The position numbers and the translations under genes are program-made. The notes beneath the pieces were generated by a model, which saw only the letters and a list, made by a program, of their open reading frames with translations, did not search any database and had not been told where the DNA came from. Shown piece after piece: positions 1 through 7,534 of a DNA stretch of 64,000 nucleotides (positions are counted from its first letter, which is position 1; each line of letters begins with the position of its first letter). The stretch is from NCBI GenBank assembly GCA_964542745.1, contig CAZIVR010000007.1:1-64000 (forward strand), read 5' to 3'. The DNA comes from DATKAB01 sp964542745 (GTDB lineage: Bacteria; Eisenbacteria; RBG-16-71-46).

Positions 1-2
1 AT

Positions 3-1796
3 GCGGCGCCCGCGTTGCCGGTCGCGCCCGAGGCCGCCGCCGCGCGCGCGGCGCTGGCGCTCGCGGCGGGGGCGGGCGCGGTGGCGCTGCTCCACGCGTG
101 GGGTGCCTTCGCTCCCGGCATGTGGGCGTGGGGGTTCAACCACACGCGCTTCGTCCCGCCGGTCTTCGGCTGGCCGCCGCTCGCGCTGGTCGCGCTCGCC
201 CTGCTGCCGTGGCTCGCGCGCCCGCTCGCGCCCGCGCTCGACGCGCTCGGCGACGCCCTCGCCGACTCGCCGCGCGCCGCTTTCTCGGGCGCGGCGGTCT
301 CGGGCGGCGCGATCGTGCTCGCGTTCCCCGACCGGCTGCGCTTCGTGGGCGACTTCCTGCTCCGGCAGGGCACCGTCGAGGAGGCCGGGCGCCCGGGCGT
401 GCTGTTCCCGCAGGCGCTGCCGCTCGACGTGTTCCTGCACGTCACGCTGCCCACGATGCTGCTCGAGACCGGGTGGTTCAACGCCAACGGCGCGGCGCGC
501 CTGATCGGCGCGGTCGAGGCGGCGCTGCTCGCGGTGCTGGCCGTGATGCTGGTTCGCGTGCTGGCGCTGCGCGGGGCCGCGGCGGTGGCGGTGGCGGCGC
601 TCGCGTGGTGGAGCGGCGCGCTCACCATGTTCACCGGCTACAGCAAGGCCTTCGCCGAGATGGGACTGCTCTCGGCGGCCGCCGGGGTGTTCGCGCTGCG
701 CTCGCTGCGGAGCGGCGCGCCCCCGCTCGGGCTCGGCATCGTGCTCGCGATCGGCGTCACGCTCCACCGCTCCGCGCTCGGGCTGGTCCCGGTGTGGATC
801 GCGACGTGGGCGCTGTGGGCGCGGGCGCACGGCCGCGCGGGCGGCTGGCGCAGGCCCGCCGCGTGGATCGCGTTCGCGATCCCGGCGGCGGCGCTCGGGC
901 TCCTGCTCCCCAAGATCGTCGCCACCTTCCTGCGCTGGGACGCGGTCCACGTGGCGCCCGCCGGGGTGAAGGAGCAGGGCGGCCCGCTGCGCGCGGCGTT
1001 CGCGGGGCGGCGCCCGCTCGACCTCGCCAACCTGCTGATGGTGCTGGCGCCCGCGCTTCCCGCGGCGCTCGCGGCGGCCGCCGCCTTCGGCCGCGACCTG
1101 CCGCGCAAGCGCGAGGCGCTGCTGCTGGCCGCGCTCGCCGCCCCGCTCACGCTGGTCATCCCGTTCATCCACCCGGCGCAGGGCTTCTACCGCGACTGGG
1201 ACGACTTCGCCTCGGCGGCCGCCGCGCTGGGCGTCGCCTCCGCGTGGGTGGCCGGCGAGGCGCTGCGCGCGGCACCCCGGCTGCGGTGGCTCGCGCTCGC
1301 GGCCGCGCTGGCGGCGGCCGCGCCCAGCCTCCAGTGGCTCGCGGTGCAGAGCGACCTCGAGCGCGGCCTGCGGCGCGTGGAGGCGATGGCGCTCGGACCG
1401 CCGCGGCGCACCGGGTCGGAGTGGGGGAGCACGTGGGACTACCTCGGGATCCGCAACTACCGCCTGTTCCGCTGGGACGCCTCGGCGCGCGCCTTCGGGC
1501 ACGCGGCGGAAACCTCGCCGAGCCCGCGCATCCTCCTCCAGTGGGGGCTCGCGGAAACCAAGCGCGGGGACTGGCGGGCCTCGATGCGGGTGAACCGCCT
1601 GCTGGTGACCCGCAACCCGGACGACTACTTCGGCTGGGCGGGGATCGGCGCCGCGGCGTCGCAACTGAAGGACGTGGAGGCCGCGCGCGAGGCGGCGCGC
1701 CAGATGGAGCGGATCCGGCCCGGGGACCGCCAGGCGGCGATCCTCAACGAGTCCATCGACGACTACCTGCGGCGCACCCCCGAAGGGGCGAGGTAG
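3..1796 (+). CDS. Polytopic membrane protein with C-terminal TPR-like region (5' end cut by window edge)
   Basis: The frame is open to the left edge, so the gene probably begins outside the window; a TTG at 15 is the first start-like codon inside. About 450 residues form many Ala/Leu/Val-rich hydrophobic segments separated by Arg-rich loops, followed by a soluble tail (about the last 110 residues) with TPR-like helices, for example around AFGHAAETSPSP and WGLAETKRGDW. The design, a multispanning membrane domain plus TPR tail, is the same as that of the gene at 59736-61667. It resembles ArnT/PMT-like lipid-linked sugar transferases or O-antigen-ligase-like proteins, but I see no diagnostic catalytic motif, so the function is unassigned. 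It converges on the barrel gene, with 7 bp between the stops. Confidence 0.75.
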   Translation, partial: AAPALPVAPEAAAARAALALAAGAGAVALLHAWGAFAPGMWAWGFNHTRFVPPVFGWPPLALVALALLPWLARPLAPALDALGDALADSPRAAFSGAAVSGGAIVLAFPDRLRFVGDFLLRQGTVEEAGRPGVLFPQALPLDVFLHVTLPTMLLETGWFNANGAARLIGAVEAALLAVLAVMLVRVLALRGAAAVAVAALAWWSGALTMFTGYSKAFAEMGLLSAAAGVFALRSLRSGAPPLGLGIVLAIGVTLHRSALGLVPVWIATWALWARAHGRAGGWRRPAAWIAFAIPAAALGLLLPKIVATFLRWDAVHVAPAGVKEQGGPLRAAFAGRRPLDLANLLMVLAPALPAALAAAAAFGRDLPRKREALLLAALAAPLTLVIPFIHPAQGFYRDWDDFASAAAALGVASAWVAGEALRAAPRLRWLALAAALAAAAPSLQWLAVQSDLERGLRRVEAMALGPPRRTGSEWGSTWDYLGIRNYRLFRWDASARAFGHAAETSPSPRILLQWGLAETKRGDWRASMRVNRLLVTRNPDDYFGWAGIGAAASQLKDVEAAREAARQMERIRPGDRQAAILNESIDDYLRRTPEGAR

Positions 1797-1803
1797 CCGC
1801 GGC

Positions 1804-2535
1804 TCAGAACCACCAGTTGAGCGCGACCGAGCCCGAGCCTTCCTGGCTGCGGATGCCGTCGGCGAAGGTCATCGAGCGCACCGCGATCTCGGGGGCGATC
1901 GAGACGCGGCGGTACAGCGGCCATTCGTAGCCCGCCGCGAGGTCGAGCCCGAACCCGTGGTCCTGGTACTGGACGAAGAACGGGTCGGTGAAGACGAGGT
2001 GCGGCGCGAGCGTGGTCCGCCCCACCCCCGAGGCCGGGAAGAAGGGCGGCAGCTTCTCGATCACCGTGGTGATGCCCGCGCCGCCCCGCACGAAGAAGTG
2101 CCCGGCGCCCGGGTAGTAGGTGGCGGTGAGCGCGGACATCGTGAAGCTCCACTTGTAGGTGTCGAAGTCCTTGGACCACTGGCTGCGCTCGAAGCCGAAG
2201 GCCCAGCGCGGATTCATCGCGTACCCCACGCGGAACTGGATGGCCGCGCCGGTCTCGATGTCGGTGCCGCTCCAGTCCGGCTTGCCCACCACCAGCGGCG
2301 GGAACTCGGAGCCCGCGTCCGAGCGCAGCTCGGCCACGACGTCGCGGTCGGAACCGACGAAGCGGGTGCCGGCGTAGCCGTAATGGAAGCCGATCATCCA
2401 CGCGCGGCGCTCGGGAACCGAGCTTCCGGGGGTGGTGGGGGGCTTCGCCGCCGCGGCCCCATCCTGCGCGCGCGCGGGCAGCGTCAGCGTGGCGAGGGCG
2501 AGGGCCGCGAGGCCGATCGAGCGCCAGAACCGCAT
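1804..2535 (-). CDS. Predicted outer-membrane beta-barrel protein
   Basis: The 243-residue protein starts with a clear signal peptide (MRFWRSIGLAALALATLTL, cleavage near ARA-QD). It then has alternating aromatic and polar strands with Gly/Tyr-rich turns and ends in Asn-Trp-Trp-Phe, the terminal aromatic signature of Bam-inserted barrels. The size suits an 8-10 strand barrel of the OmpW/OmpA-like porin class. An AAGGAG Shine-Dalgarno precedes the ATG, and a TAAGTT -10-like hexamer lies about 100 bp upstream at 2633-2638. The substrate is unknown. Confidence 0.75.
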   Translation of the reverse strand: MRFWRSIGLAALALATLTLPARAQDGAAAAKPPTTPGSSVPERRAWMIGFHYGYAGTRFVGSDRDVVAELRSDAGSEFPPLVVGKPDWSGTDIETGAAIQFRVGYAMNPRWAFGFERSQWSKDFDTYKWSFTMSALTATYYPGAGHFFVRGGAGITTVIEKLPPFFPASGVGRTTLAPHLVFTDPFFVQYQDHGFGLDLAAGYEWPLYRRVSIAPEIAVRSMTFADGIRSQEGSGSVALNWWF

Positions 2536-2858
2536 GAGCGACTCCTTCAGGAACTCCGGTCGGGTGATCGTTTCGGTCGTGGGCCGGCCGCGCCCGCACG
2601 GTCGCGGGGAAGAGGCGCGTCAGCCGGGCGGGTAACTTAGCCGGTTTGGGCGGGGGCGCGCCAGTGGGGGGAGCGGCGGGGCGCCCCGCGCCCTCCGCGG
2701 AGGCGAGCCGCGAGGTTCGGCACGGTTCAGGCCCCGTTCAGCACGGTTCAGGCCTCGTTCGGCTTCGCGGCGGGCTCCGGAAACCCGGTCCCCGATGATG
2801 GGTAGTGCAGGCGTGCCGTTCGACCGCGACCGCCGACTCCATCCAGGGGGAGCGTGAC
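2536..2858. promoter_or_regulatory. Divergent intergenic region between barrel gene and TonB receptor
   Basis: This 323-bp non-coding stretch lies between two divergent genes. For the minus-strand barrel gene it holds an AAGGAG ribosome site just upstream of the ATG and a TAAGTT -10-like hexamer on the minus strand at 2633-2638. For the receptor it holds a 21-bp direct repeat (2721-2762) and an AGGGGG ribosome site at 2845-2850. I see no small ORF with coding character and no RNA gene in it. Confidence 0.55.
2721..2762 (+). repeat. 21-bp tandem direct repeat upstream of TonB receptor
   Basis: Two adjacent copies of a 21-bp unit (CACGGTTCAGGCC followed by a CGTTC-containing tail) match at 19 of 21 positions. 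The period equals two helical turns, so the copies face the same side of the DNA, as expected for a tandem activator or response-regulator site. They end about 96 bp before the receptor start codon. The regulatory role is inferred. Confidence 0.45.
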
Positions 2859-5255
2859 ATGCACTCGAATTCCAGGCGTCTCGAATTCGCGCTGGCGCTG
2901 GCCGCCCTCCTTGCCGGCGCGGGTGCCCCGTCGCATGCGGACGGGATCACGGTTCGAGGCCGGGTCAGCGACTCCGACACGCGCGAGCCCGTGGAGATGG
3001 CCGAGATCGTCGTGCTGGAGTCCGGACGCCGCACCTACTCCGACGACCAGGGGCGGTTCGTGCTGGAGGGCGTCGAGCCCGGCCGCCACCTGCTGGCGGT
3101 CCACCGGCTCGGCTACGCGCCGCTCCGCCATGAGTGGGTGGTCGGCGAGGCGGCCCCGCCCGGGCTCGAACTGCGCCTGGTGAGGACCGCGATTCCGCTC
3201 GAGACCATGACCATCTCGCCCGGCAGCTTCTCGATCATGGGCCGGGCCGGCGGAACCCGGCAGACCCTGTCGCGCGAGGAGATCGAGGCGCTTCCGCAGG
3301 TCGGCAGCGACATCTTCCGGGCCGTCAACCGCCTCCCCGGGCTGTCGTCGAACGACTACGCCGCGCACTTCGGCATCCGTGGAGGACGCCACGACGAGAC
3401 GCTCATCCTGCTCGACGGGCTCGAGCTGCACGAGCCCTATCACCTGAAGGACTTCAACGAGGGCGCGTCCAGCATCGTCGACTCGAAGACGATCGACGGT
3501 GTCGAGCTCATGACCGGCGGGTTCCCGGCCCGCTTCGGCAACCGGCGGAGCGGGGTCTTCGACATCACGTCGCGCACCCCGGACCCGGAGCGCGCCGAGG
3601 TCGAGCTGGGCGCAAGCTTCCTCAATTCCCACGCGCTCGCGATGGGCCCGTTCGGCGACGGCAGGGGTTCGTGGCTCGCGTTCGGCCGCACCGGCTACAT
3701 GGGGCTGCTGTTCCAGTTCATCGACCAGGCCGACCTCCCCAGGCCGCGCTTCGAGGACGGCTTCGCCAAGGCGAGCTACCGGCTCAGCCCGACCCAGCAG
3801 CTGGCGCTGGAGTTCCTGCACGCGGGAGACCGCTACACGTACGACATCGCGGCCACCACCGGATTCCTGGACTCCATCAACACCCGCGAGGCGGCGCGAA
3901 CGCGCTACGGCAACCGCGTCGCGTGGACCACGCTGCGATCGGCCCTCGGCCGGCGCACCAGCGTGAGGACCATGCTCTCGGCCGGGCTCGTGACTCGCTC
4001 GCGCGACGGATCGGAACGGAACGTCCTCACGCCCGCGCCCTTCTATGCCATCGAAAACGAGCGACGCGTTTCGATCCTCGGAGCGGCGCAGGACTGGACG
4101 CTGGGCCTTTCCGACCGCGACGTCGTGAGCTTCGGCGTCGAGGTTCGCGGCCTGCGCAATCGCGATGCCTATCGAAGCGTGGTCTACCGTGACCCGGACG
4201 ATCCGACCCCCGATCCGCTGGGGACCTACCCGATCCGCACGAATTCGGCGTTCGAGCGCTCGGGATCGCGGTTCTCGCTCTACCTGTCCAACCGCTGGCG
4301 GGTGGCGGGCCGGCTCGCGCTCGAAGCCGGCGGGCGTTTCGACCGCGCGACCTGGACGGGGGATCGCGACCTCAGCCCGCGCACGAGCGCCGCGCTCGAC
4401 CTCGGGCGGGGCATGACGATGCGCATCGGCTGGGGCCTCTACCGCCAGATCCAGAACCTCGACGACGTGGCGGCGCTCAACAACGCCACGCGGTTCTACC
4501 CGTCGGAGCGCTCCGAGCAATGGACCGCGGGCTGGGACCGGGCCCTGGGCAAGGGGTCGCGGCTCCGGGTCGAGGGCTACCTCAAACGCGGCTCGCGCCT
4601 TCGGCCCGTGTTCCGGAACTGGAAGGGCGTGATCGACGCGTTTCCCGAGTCCAACGAGGATCGCGTGCTGGTTTTCCCGCGCCGCAGCACCGGGAAGGGC
4701 CTCGAGGCGTACTTCGACCGGCCGCTCGCCCGCAGCCTGACCGCGCGTGTCAGCACCTCCTGGTCCTTCACCGAGGAGGAGGCCCGTATCGTGAACGCGA
4801 ACAGCACCGAACCGCTCACCTACGACCCGACCCACCCCGGCCCGCAGGACCAGCGCCACGCGGCCAACCTGGACTTCACCTGGCGGCTGAGCCGCGCGAC
4901 GCTCAACGGATCGTTCGCCTACCACAGCGGGTGGCCGTCCACGCTCGAGCAGCTGACCCCGGTGGTGAACGACAACGGCGACCCGGACTTCGCGGTGCGG
5001 CCCGCGAAAATCTACGGCGCTCGCCTGCCCGACTACCTGAGGTTGGACCTGCGCGCCACGCGCCGTTGGGCGACCCGCTGGGGCGAGTTCGACGGCTCCC
5101 TCGAGATCATCAACCTGACCCAGCACGCGAACGTCTTCGGGTACGACTACTTCCGCCAGCGCGACGCCGCCGGCCGCATCGTGCTCGGCCGCGGGGACGA
5201 GACGTGGTTCTCGCTGCTGCCCTCGCTGGGGCTGAACTGGAGCCGGAAGTTCTAG
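2859..5255 (+). CDS. TonB-dependent outer-membrane receptor with N-terminal carboxypeptidase-regulatory-like domain
   Basis: The ATG at 2859 was chosen over an upstream in-frame start because AGGGGG lies 8 bp before it and a signal peptide follows directly. Residues about 27-115 form a CarboxypepD_reg-like beta-sandwich (ITVRGRVSDSDTREPVEMAE). Next come a TonB plug (about 125-240, with RGGRHDETLILLDGLELHEP) and a 22-strand-type barrel of about 550 residues ending in Arg-Lys-Phe. The 798 residues fit the family. Such receptors import siderophores, vitamin B12, glycans or peptides using TonB/ExbBD; no substrate-binding partner is adjacent, so the ligand is unknown. It converges on the TPR gene at 5320. 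Confidence 0.88.
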   Translation: MHSNSRRLEFALALAALLAGAGAPSHADGITVRGRVSDSDTREPVEMAEIVVLESGRRTYSDDQGRFVLEGVEPGRHLLAVHRLGYAPLRHEWVVGEAAPPGLELRLVRTAIPLETMTISPGSFSIMGRAGGTRQTLSREEIEALPQVGSDIFRAVNRLPGLSSNDYAAHFGIRGGRHDETLILLDGLELHEPYHLKDFNEGASSIVDSKTIDGVELMTGGFPARFGNRRSGVFDITSRTPDPERAEVELGASFLNSHALAMGPFGDGRGSWLAFGRTGYMGLLFQFIDQADLPRPRFEDGFAKASYRLSPTQQLALEFLHAGDRYTYDIAATTGFLDSINTREAARTRYGNRVAWTTLRSALGRRTSVRTMLSAGLVTRSRDGSERNVLTPAPFYAIENERRVSILGAAQDWTLGLSDRDVVSFGVEVRGLRNRDAYRSVVYRDPDDPTPDPLGTYPIRTNSAFERSGSRFSLYLSNRWRVAGRLALEAGGRFDRATWTGDRDLSPRTSAALDLGRGMTMRIGWGLYRQIQNLDDVAALNNATRFYPSERSEQWTAGWDRALGKGSRLRVEGYLKRGSRLRPVFRNWKGVIDAFPESNEDRVLVFPRRSTGKGLEAYFDRPLARSLTARVSTSWSFTEEEARIVNANSTEPLTYDPTHPGPQDQRHAANLDFTWRLSRATLNGSFAYHSGWPSTLEQLTPVVNDNGDPDFAVRPAKIYGARLPDYLRLDLRATRRWATRWGEFDGSLEIINLTQHANVFGYDYFRQRDAAGRIVLGRGDETWFSLLPSLGLNWSRKF

Positions 5256-5319
5256 GCTCCGGTCGGGCCTCTCCCGCGCATCCTCGCGGGATTCACGGGC
5301 GGGGCACGCCCGGCCCCGC

Positions 5320-6081
5320 CTACCGCGGCGCCGGGGCCGCGGCGATGCGGCGAGCCAGGCGCTCCGCCCACTCGCTCGCCGGATCCCGCGCGAGGTACCC
5401 GGCCGCGACGCGCCGGGCCTCGTCCGTCCGCCCCACCTCGGCCAGCAGCACCGCCCGGCCGTAGTCGGCCGCGAGCCGCTCGGGCGCCGAGGGGCGCACC
5501 GCGGCCAGCTGGGCGATGGCGCGCAGTTGCAGGCGGCGCTCCTTGAAGGGGTCGGGCTCGAGCGACGCGAGCCGCGCCAGGGTCACCCCGAGGCCGAGGC
5601 GCGCCTCGTCGTGGTGCGGGGCCAGGTCCACCGCCGCGAGGTAGCGGCGCACGGCGTGGTTCGGTCGCTGGCGCACCAGGTCGAGGTGCCCGATCGCCGA
5701 GTGGAGCCGCGGGTCCTCCGGGCGGCGCGCCACGGCTTCGATCAGGAGCGACTCCGCGCGCTCGGCGCGCCGCATGTGGTCGGCGCGCACCCGGCCCGCG
5801 GGAAGCGTCGCGACGCCGAGCGAGGTCTCGAGCCGGAGGTCGAGCAGGCCCGCCTCGAGGCCGGGCGAGGCGATCGCCCACGCGGCGCGCGCGTCGGGGT
5901 CGTCGGGAACGCCGCCGAGGATGCGGGGCGGGATCAGCAGCGAGGCGAGCGCCACCGCCGCGAGGCCGAGCATGAGCCCGAGAAAGCCGACCATCGCGAG
6001 CCAGCGCCAGCGGAAGCGGCGCTCGAACTCGGCGCCGGGCTCGATGGGCGGCAGGGGCGGGGGGACGCGGGCGGTCGCCAT
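5320..6081 (-). CDS. Membrane-anchored TPR protein
   Basis: The 253-residue protein has a Pro-rich N-terminus, one transmembrane helix at about 28-50 (WLAMVGFLGLMLGLAAVALA) and several TPR-like helix pairs (LLIEAVARRPEDPRLHSAIG, AVRRYLAAVDLAPHHDEARL). The tail is probably periplasmic. On the minus strand a TACCCT hexamer lies 12 nt before the ATG with no Shine-Dalgarno, so the mRNA may have an almost absent leader. It is divergent from the nuclease gene at 6266. A scaffolding role is likely but the partner is unknown. Confidence 0.75.
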   Translation of the reverse strand: MATARVPPPLPPIEPGAEFERRFRWRWLAMVGFLGLMLGLAAVALASLLIPPRILGGVPDDPDARAAWAIASPGLEAGLLDLRLETSLGVATLPAGRVRADHMRRAERAESLLIEAVARRPEDPRLHSAIGHLDLVRQRPNHAVRRYLAAVDLAPHHDEARLGLGVTLARLASLEPDPFKERRLQLRAIAQLAAVRPSAPERLAADYGRAVLLAEVGRTDEARRVAAGYLARDPASEWAERLARRIAAAPAPR

Positions 6082-6265
6082 GGCGTGAGGGGCAGGGTAG
6101 CCAAGGCGCGGGGCCGCGCGCCACGCAGGGCTTCAGGACCGGGCCCGAAGGGCCGAAAACGTTGGTGCAACCCCTTCCCGCCTGCTACGTTCCGGCGTGC
6201 CCGCGCCCCGCGCGGCGCCGCCTCCGGCTGCTCGCGATCCTTCATGAGGAGTGGTTCGCGCCCCT

Positions 6266-7534
6266 ATGGCCGTCGCCCGGTTCCTGCAGGTCTCCGATCT
6301 CCACCTCGGCCGCACGTTCGGCTGGCTGCCCCCGGAGAAGCGCGCCGAGCGCCGCGCCGACCAGCGCCGCGCCCTCGAGCGCGTGGTGCGCGAGGCGATC
6401 GAGCGCGGGGTCCACGCCATCCTGATTCCCGGCGACCTGTTCGACGCCGACGGCGTGGACGCGGAAACCATGGCCTTCACGCTCAAGGTCTTCGACGTGG
6501 CGGGCTGCCCGCCGGTGTTCATCGCCCCCGGCAACCACGACCCGTGGTCCGAGCACTCGCACCTGTGGAGCCCGCGGCTCCTGAAGGCGCGCGGCTGGGC
6601 GTGGCCCGAGCGCGTCCACATCTTCACGACCGCCGGGTGGAGCCCGGTCAGCGTCCCCAACCTCGGGAACGTCCGGATCTGGGGGCGCTGCTTCACCTCG
6701 AGCGCGGTCATGACCGCGCGTCCGCTGGCCGAGGGCTCGATCATCCTGCCCTCCTCGGCCGACGCGCAGGGCCTCGACATCGCGATCTTCCACGGCTCGA
6801 ACGAGGGCGGCTGCCCGCCGGGGCAGGCGGTCACCGGCCCGTTCAGCGAGAAGGAGGTCGGCTACTCGCCCTTCGGCTACCACGCGGTCGGGCACTACCA
6901 CGTGCCGAGCCGCATCGAGGTGAAGGGCGCGGGCGTCACGTCCACCAGCGGGCGCGGCGTGAGCGGCGTGGCGTCGGGCGGCGTGCGGCTCGCCTACGCC
7001 GGCTCGGGCGTGGCCCTCGACCTCACCGAGGCCGGCCAGCACGGCGCCCTCGAGGTGCGCGTCGAGTACGGGGGCCGCCAGCCGTTCGTCGAGGTCGAGT
7101 CGGTGACGCTCGACCGCCGCCGCGTGTTCGACCTCGAGGCCGACGTGGCCGGGTGCGCGAGCCCGGAGCAGGTGGACCGCCGGGTGCTGAAGGCCGTGGA
7201 CGAGGCCGGCGCGAGCGAGCTGGACATGGCGCAGGTGCGCCTCACCGGGCGGCTCGCCCACGGCGTGCGGTACGCGGGGCCCGGCCTCGAGCTGGCCCGC
7301 CGCCTGTTCTTCCTGCGCGTGGACCTGCGCGCGGTGCGCCCCGACTACGACCTCGAGCGCTACCGCCGCGACGAGCCCGCGACCACCGAGCAGCGTTTCG
7401 CCCGCGCCCTGCTGGACCGCATCGCCGCCGAGCAGGATCCGGAGGAGCGCGCGCTGCTCGAGAGCGCGCTCTACTACGGCCTCGACGCCTTCAAGCTGCG
7501 CGAGGTGGTGCCCGCGTACGAGGAGATGGCGTGA
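6266..7534 (+). CDS. SbcD/YhaO-like DNA repair metallophosphoesterase
   Basis: This is the nuclease subunit of an Mre11-Rad50-type complex. The calcineurin-like metal motifs appear in order: DLHLG (D-x-H) near residue 10, GDLFD near 60, GNHD near 90, and a late GYHAVGHYHVP carrying GHxH. These ligate the two Mn ions. At 422 residues it is close to B. subtilis YhaO. The last codons overlap the ATPase start by 4 nt (GTGA), so the pair is translationally coupled. The ATG at 6266 is preferred to the GTG at 6251, which abuts the GAGGA and leaves no spacing. It probably processes DNA ends with the downstream ATPase. Confidence 0.87.
   Translation: MAVARFLQVSDLHLGRTFGWLPPEKRAERRADQRRALERVVREAIERGVHAILIPGDLFDADGVDAETMAFTLKVFDVAGCPPVFIAPGNHDPWSEHSHLWSPRLLKARGWAWPERVHIFTTAGWSPVSVPNLGNVRIWGRCFTSSAVMTARPLAEGSIILPSSADAQGLDIAIFHGSNEGGCPPGQAVTGPFSEKEVGYSPFGYHAVGHYHVPSRIEVKGAGVTSTSGRGVSGVASGGVRLAYAGSGVALDLTEAGQHGALEVRVEYGGRQPFVEVESVTLDRRRVFDLEADVAGCASPEQVDRRVLKAVDEAGASELDMAQVRLTGRLAHGVRYAGPGLELARRLFFLRVDLRAVRPDYDLERYRRDEPATTEQRFARALLDRIAAEQDPEERALLESALYYGLDAFKLREVVPAYEEMA

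Noticed and set aside
1..504. An Arg/Ser-rich frame at the left edge in another register
   Set aside because: It overlaps the hydrophobic membrane-protein frame, which has coherent helices and continues to a natural stop at 1796.
5272..5291. A 7-bp stem with 6-nt loop between the TonB receptor and TPR genes as a terminator
   Set aside because: The stem is short and has no T run; many such stems occur in 75% GC DNA.
6197..6247. A 16-codon upstream frame before the nuclease gene, beginning GTG shortly after a TACGTT hexamer
   Set aside because: The composition is Pro/Ala-rich and the hexamer-to-start distance (5 nt) is shorter than in the other leaderless candidates, so the support is too thin.
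5527..7530. Upstream extension of the YhaN-like ATPase frame by about 670 codons
   Set aside because: It runs through the nuclease gene and the antisense of the TPR gene. The GTG at 7531 overlaps the nuclease stop and starts the conserved domain directly.
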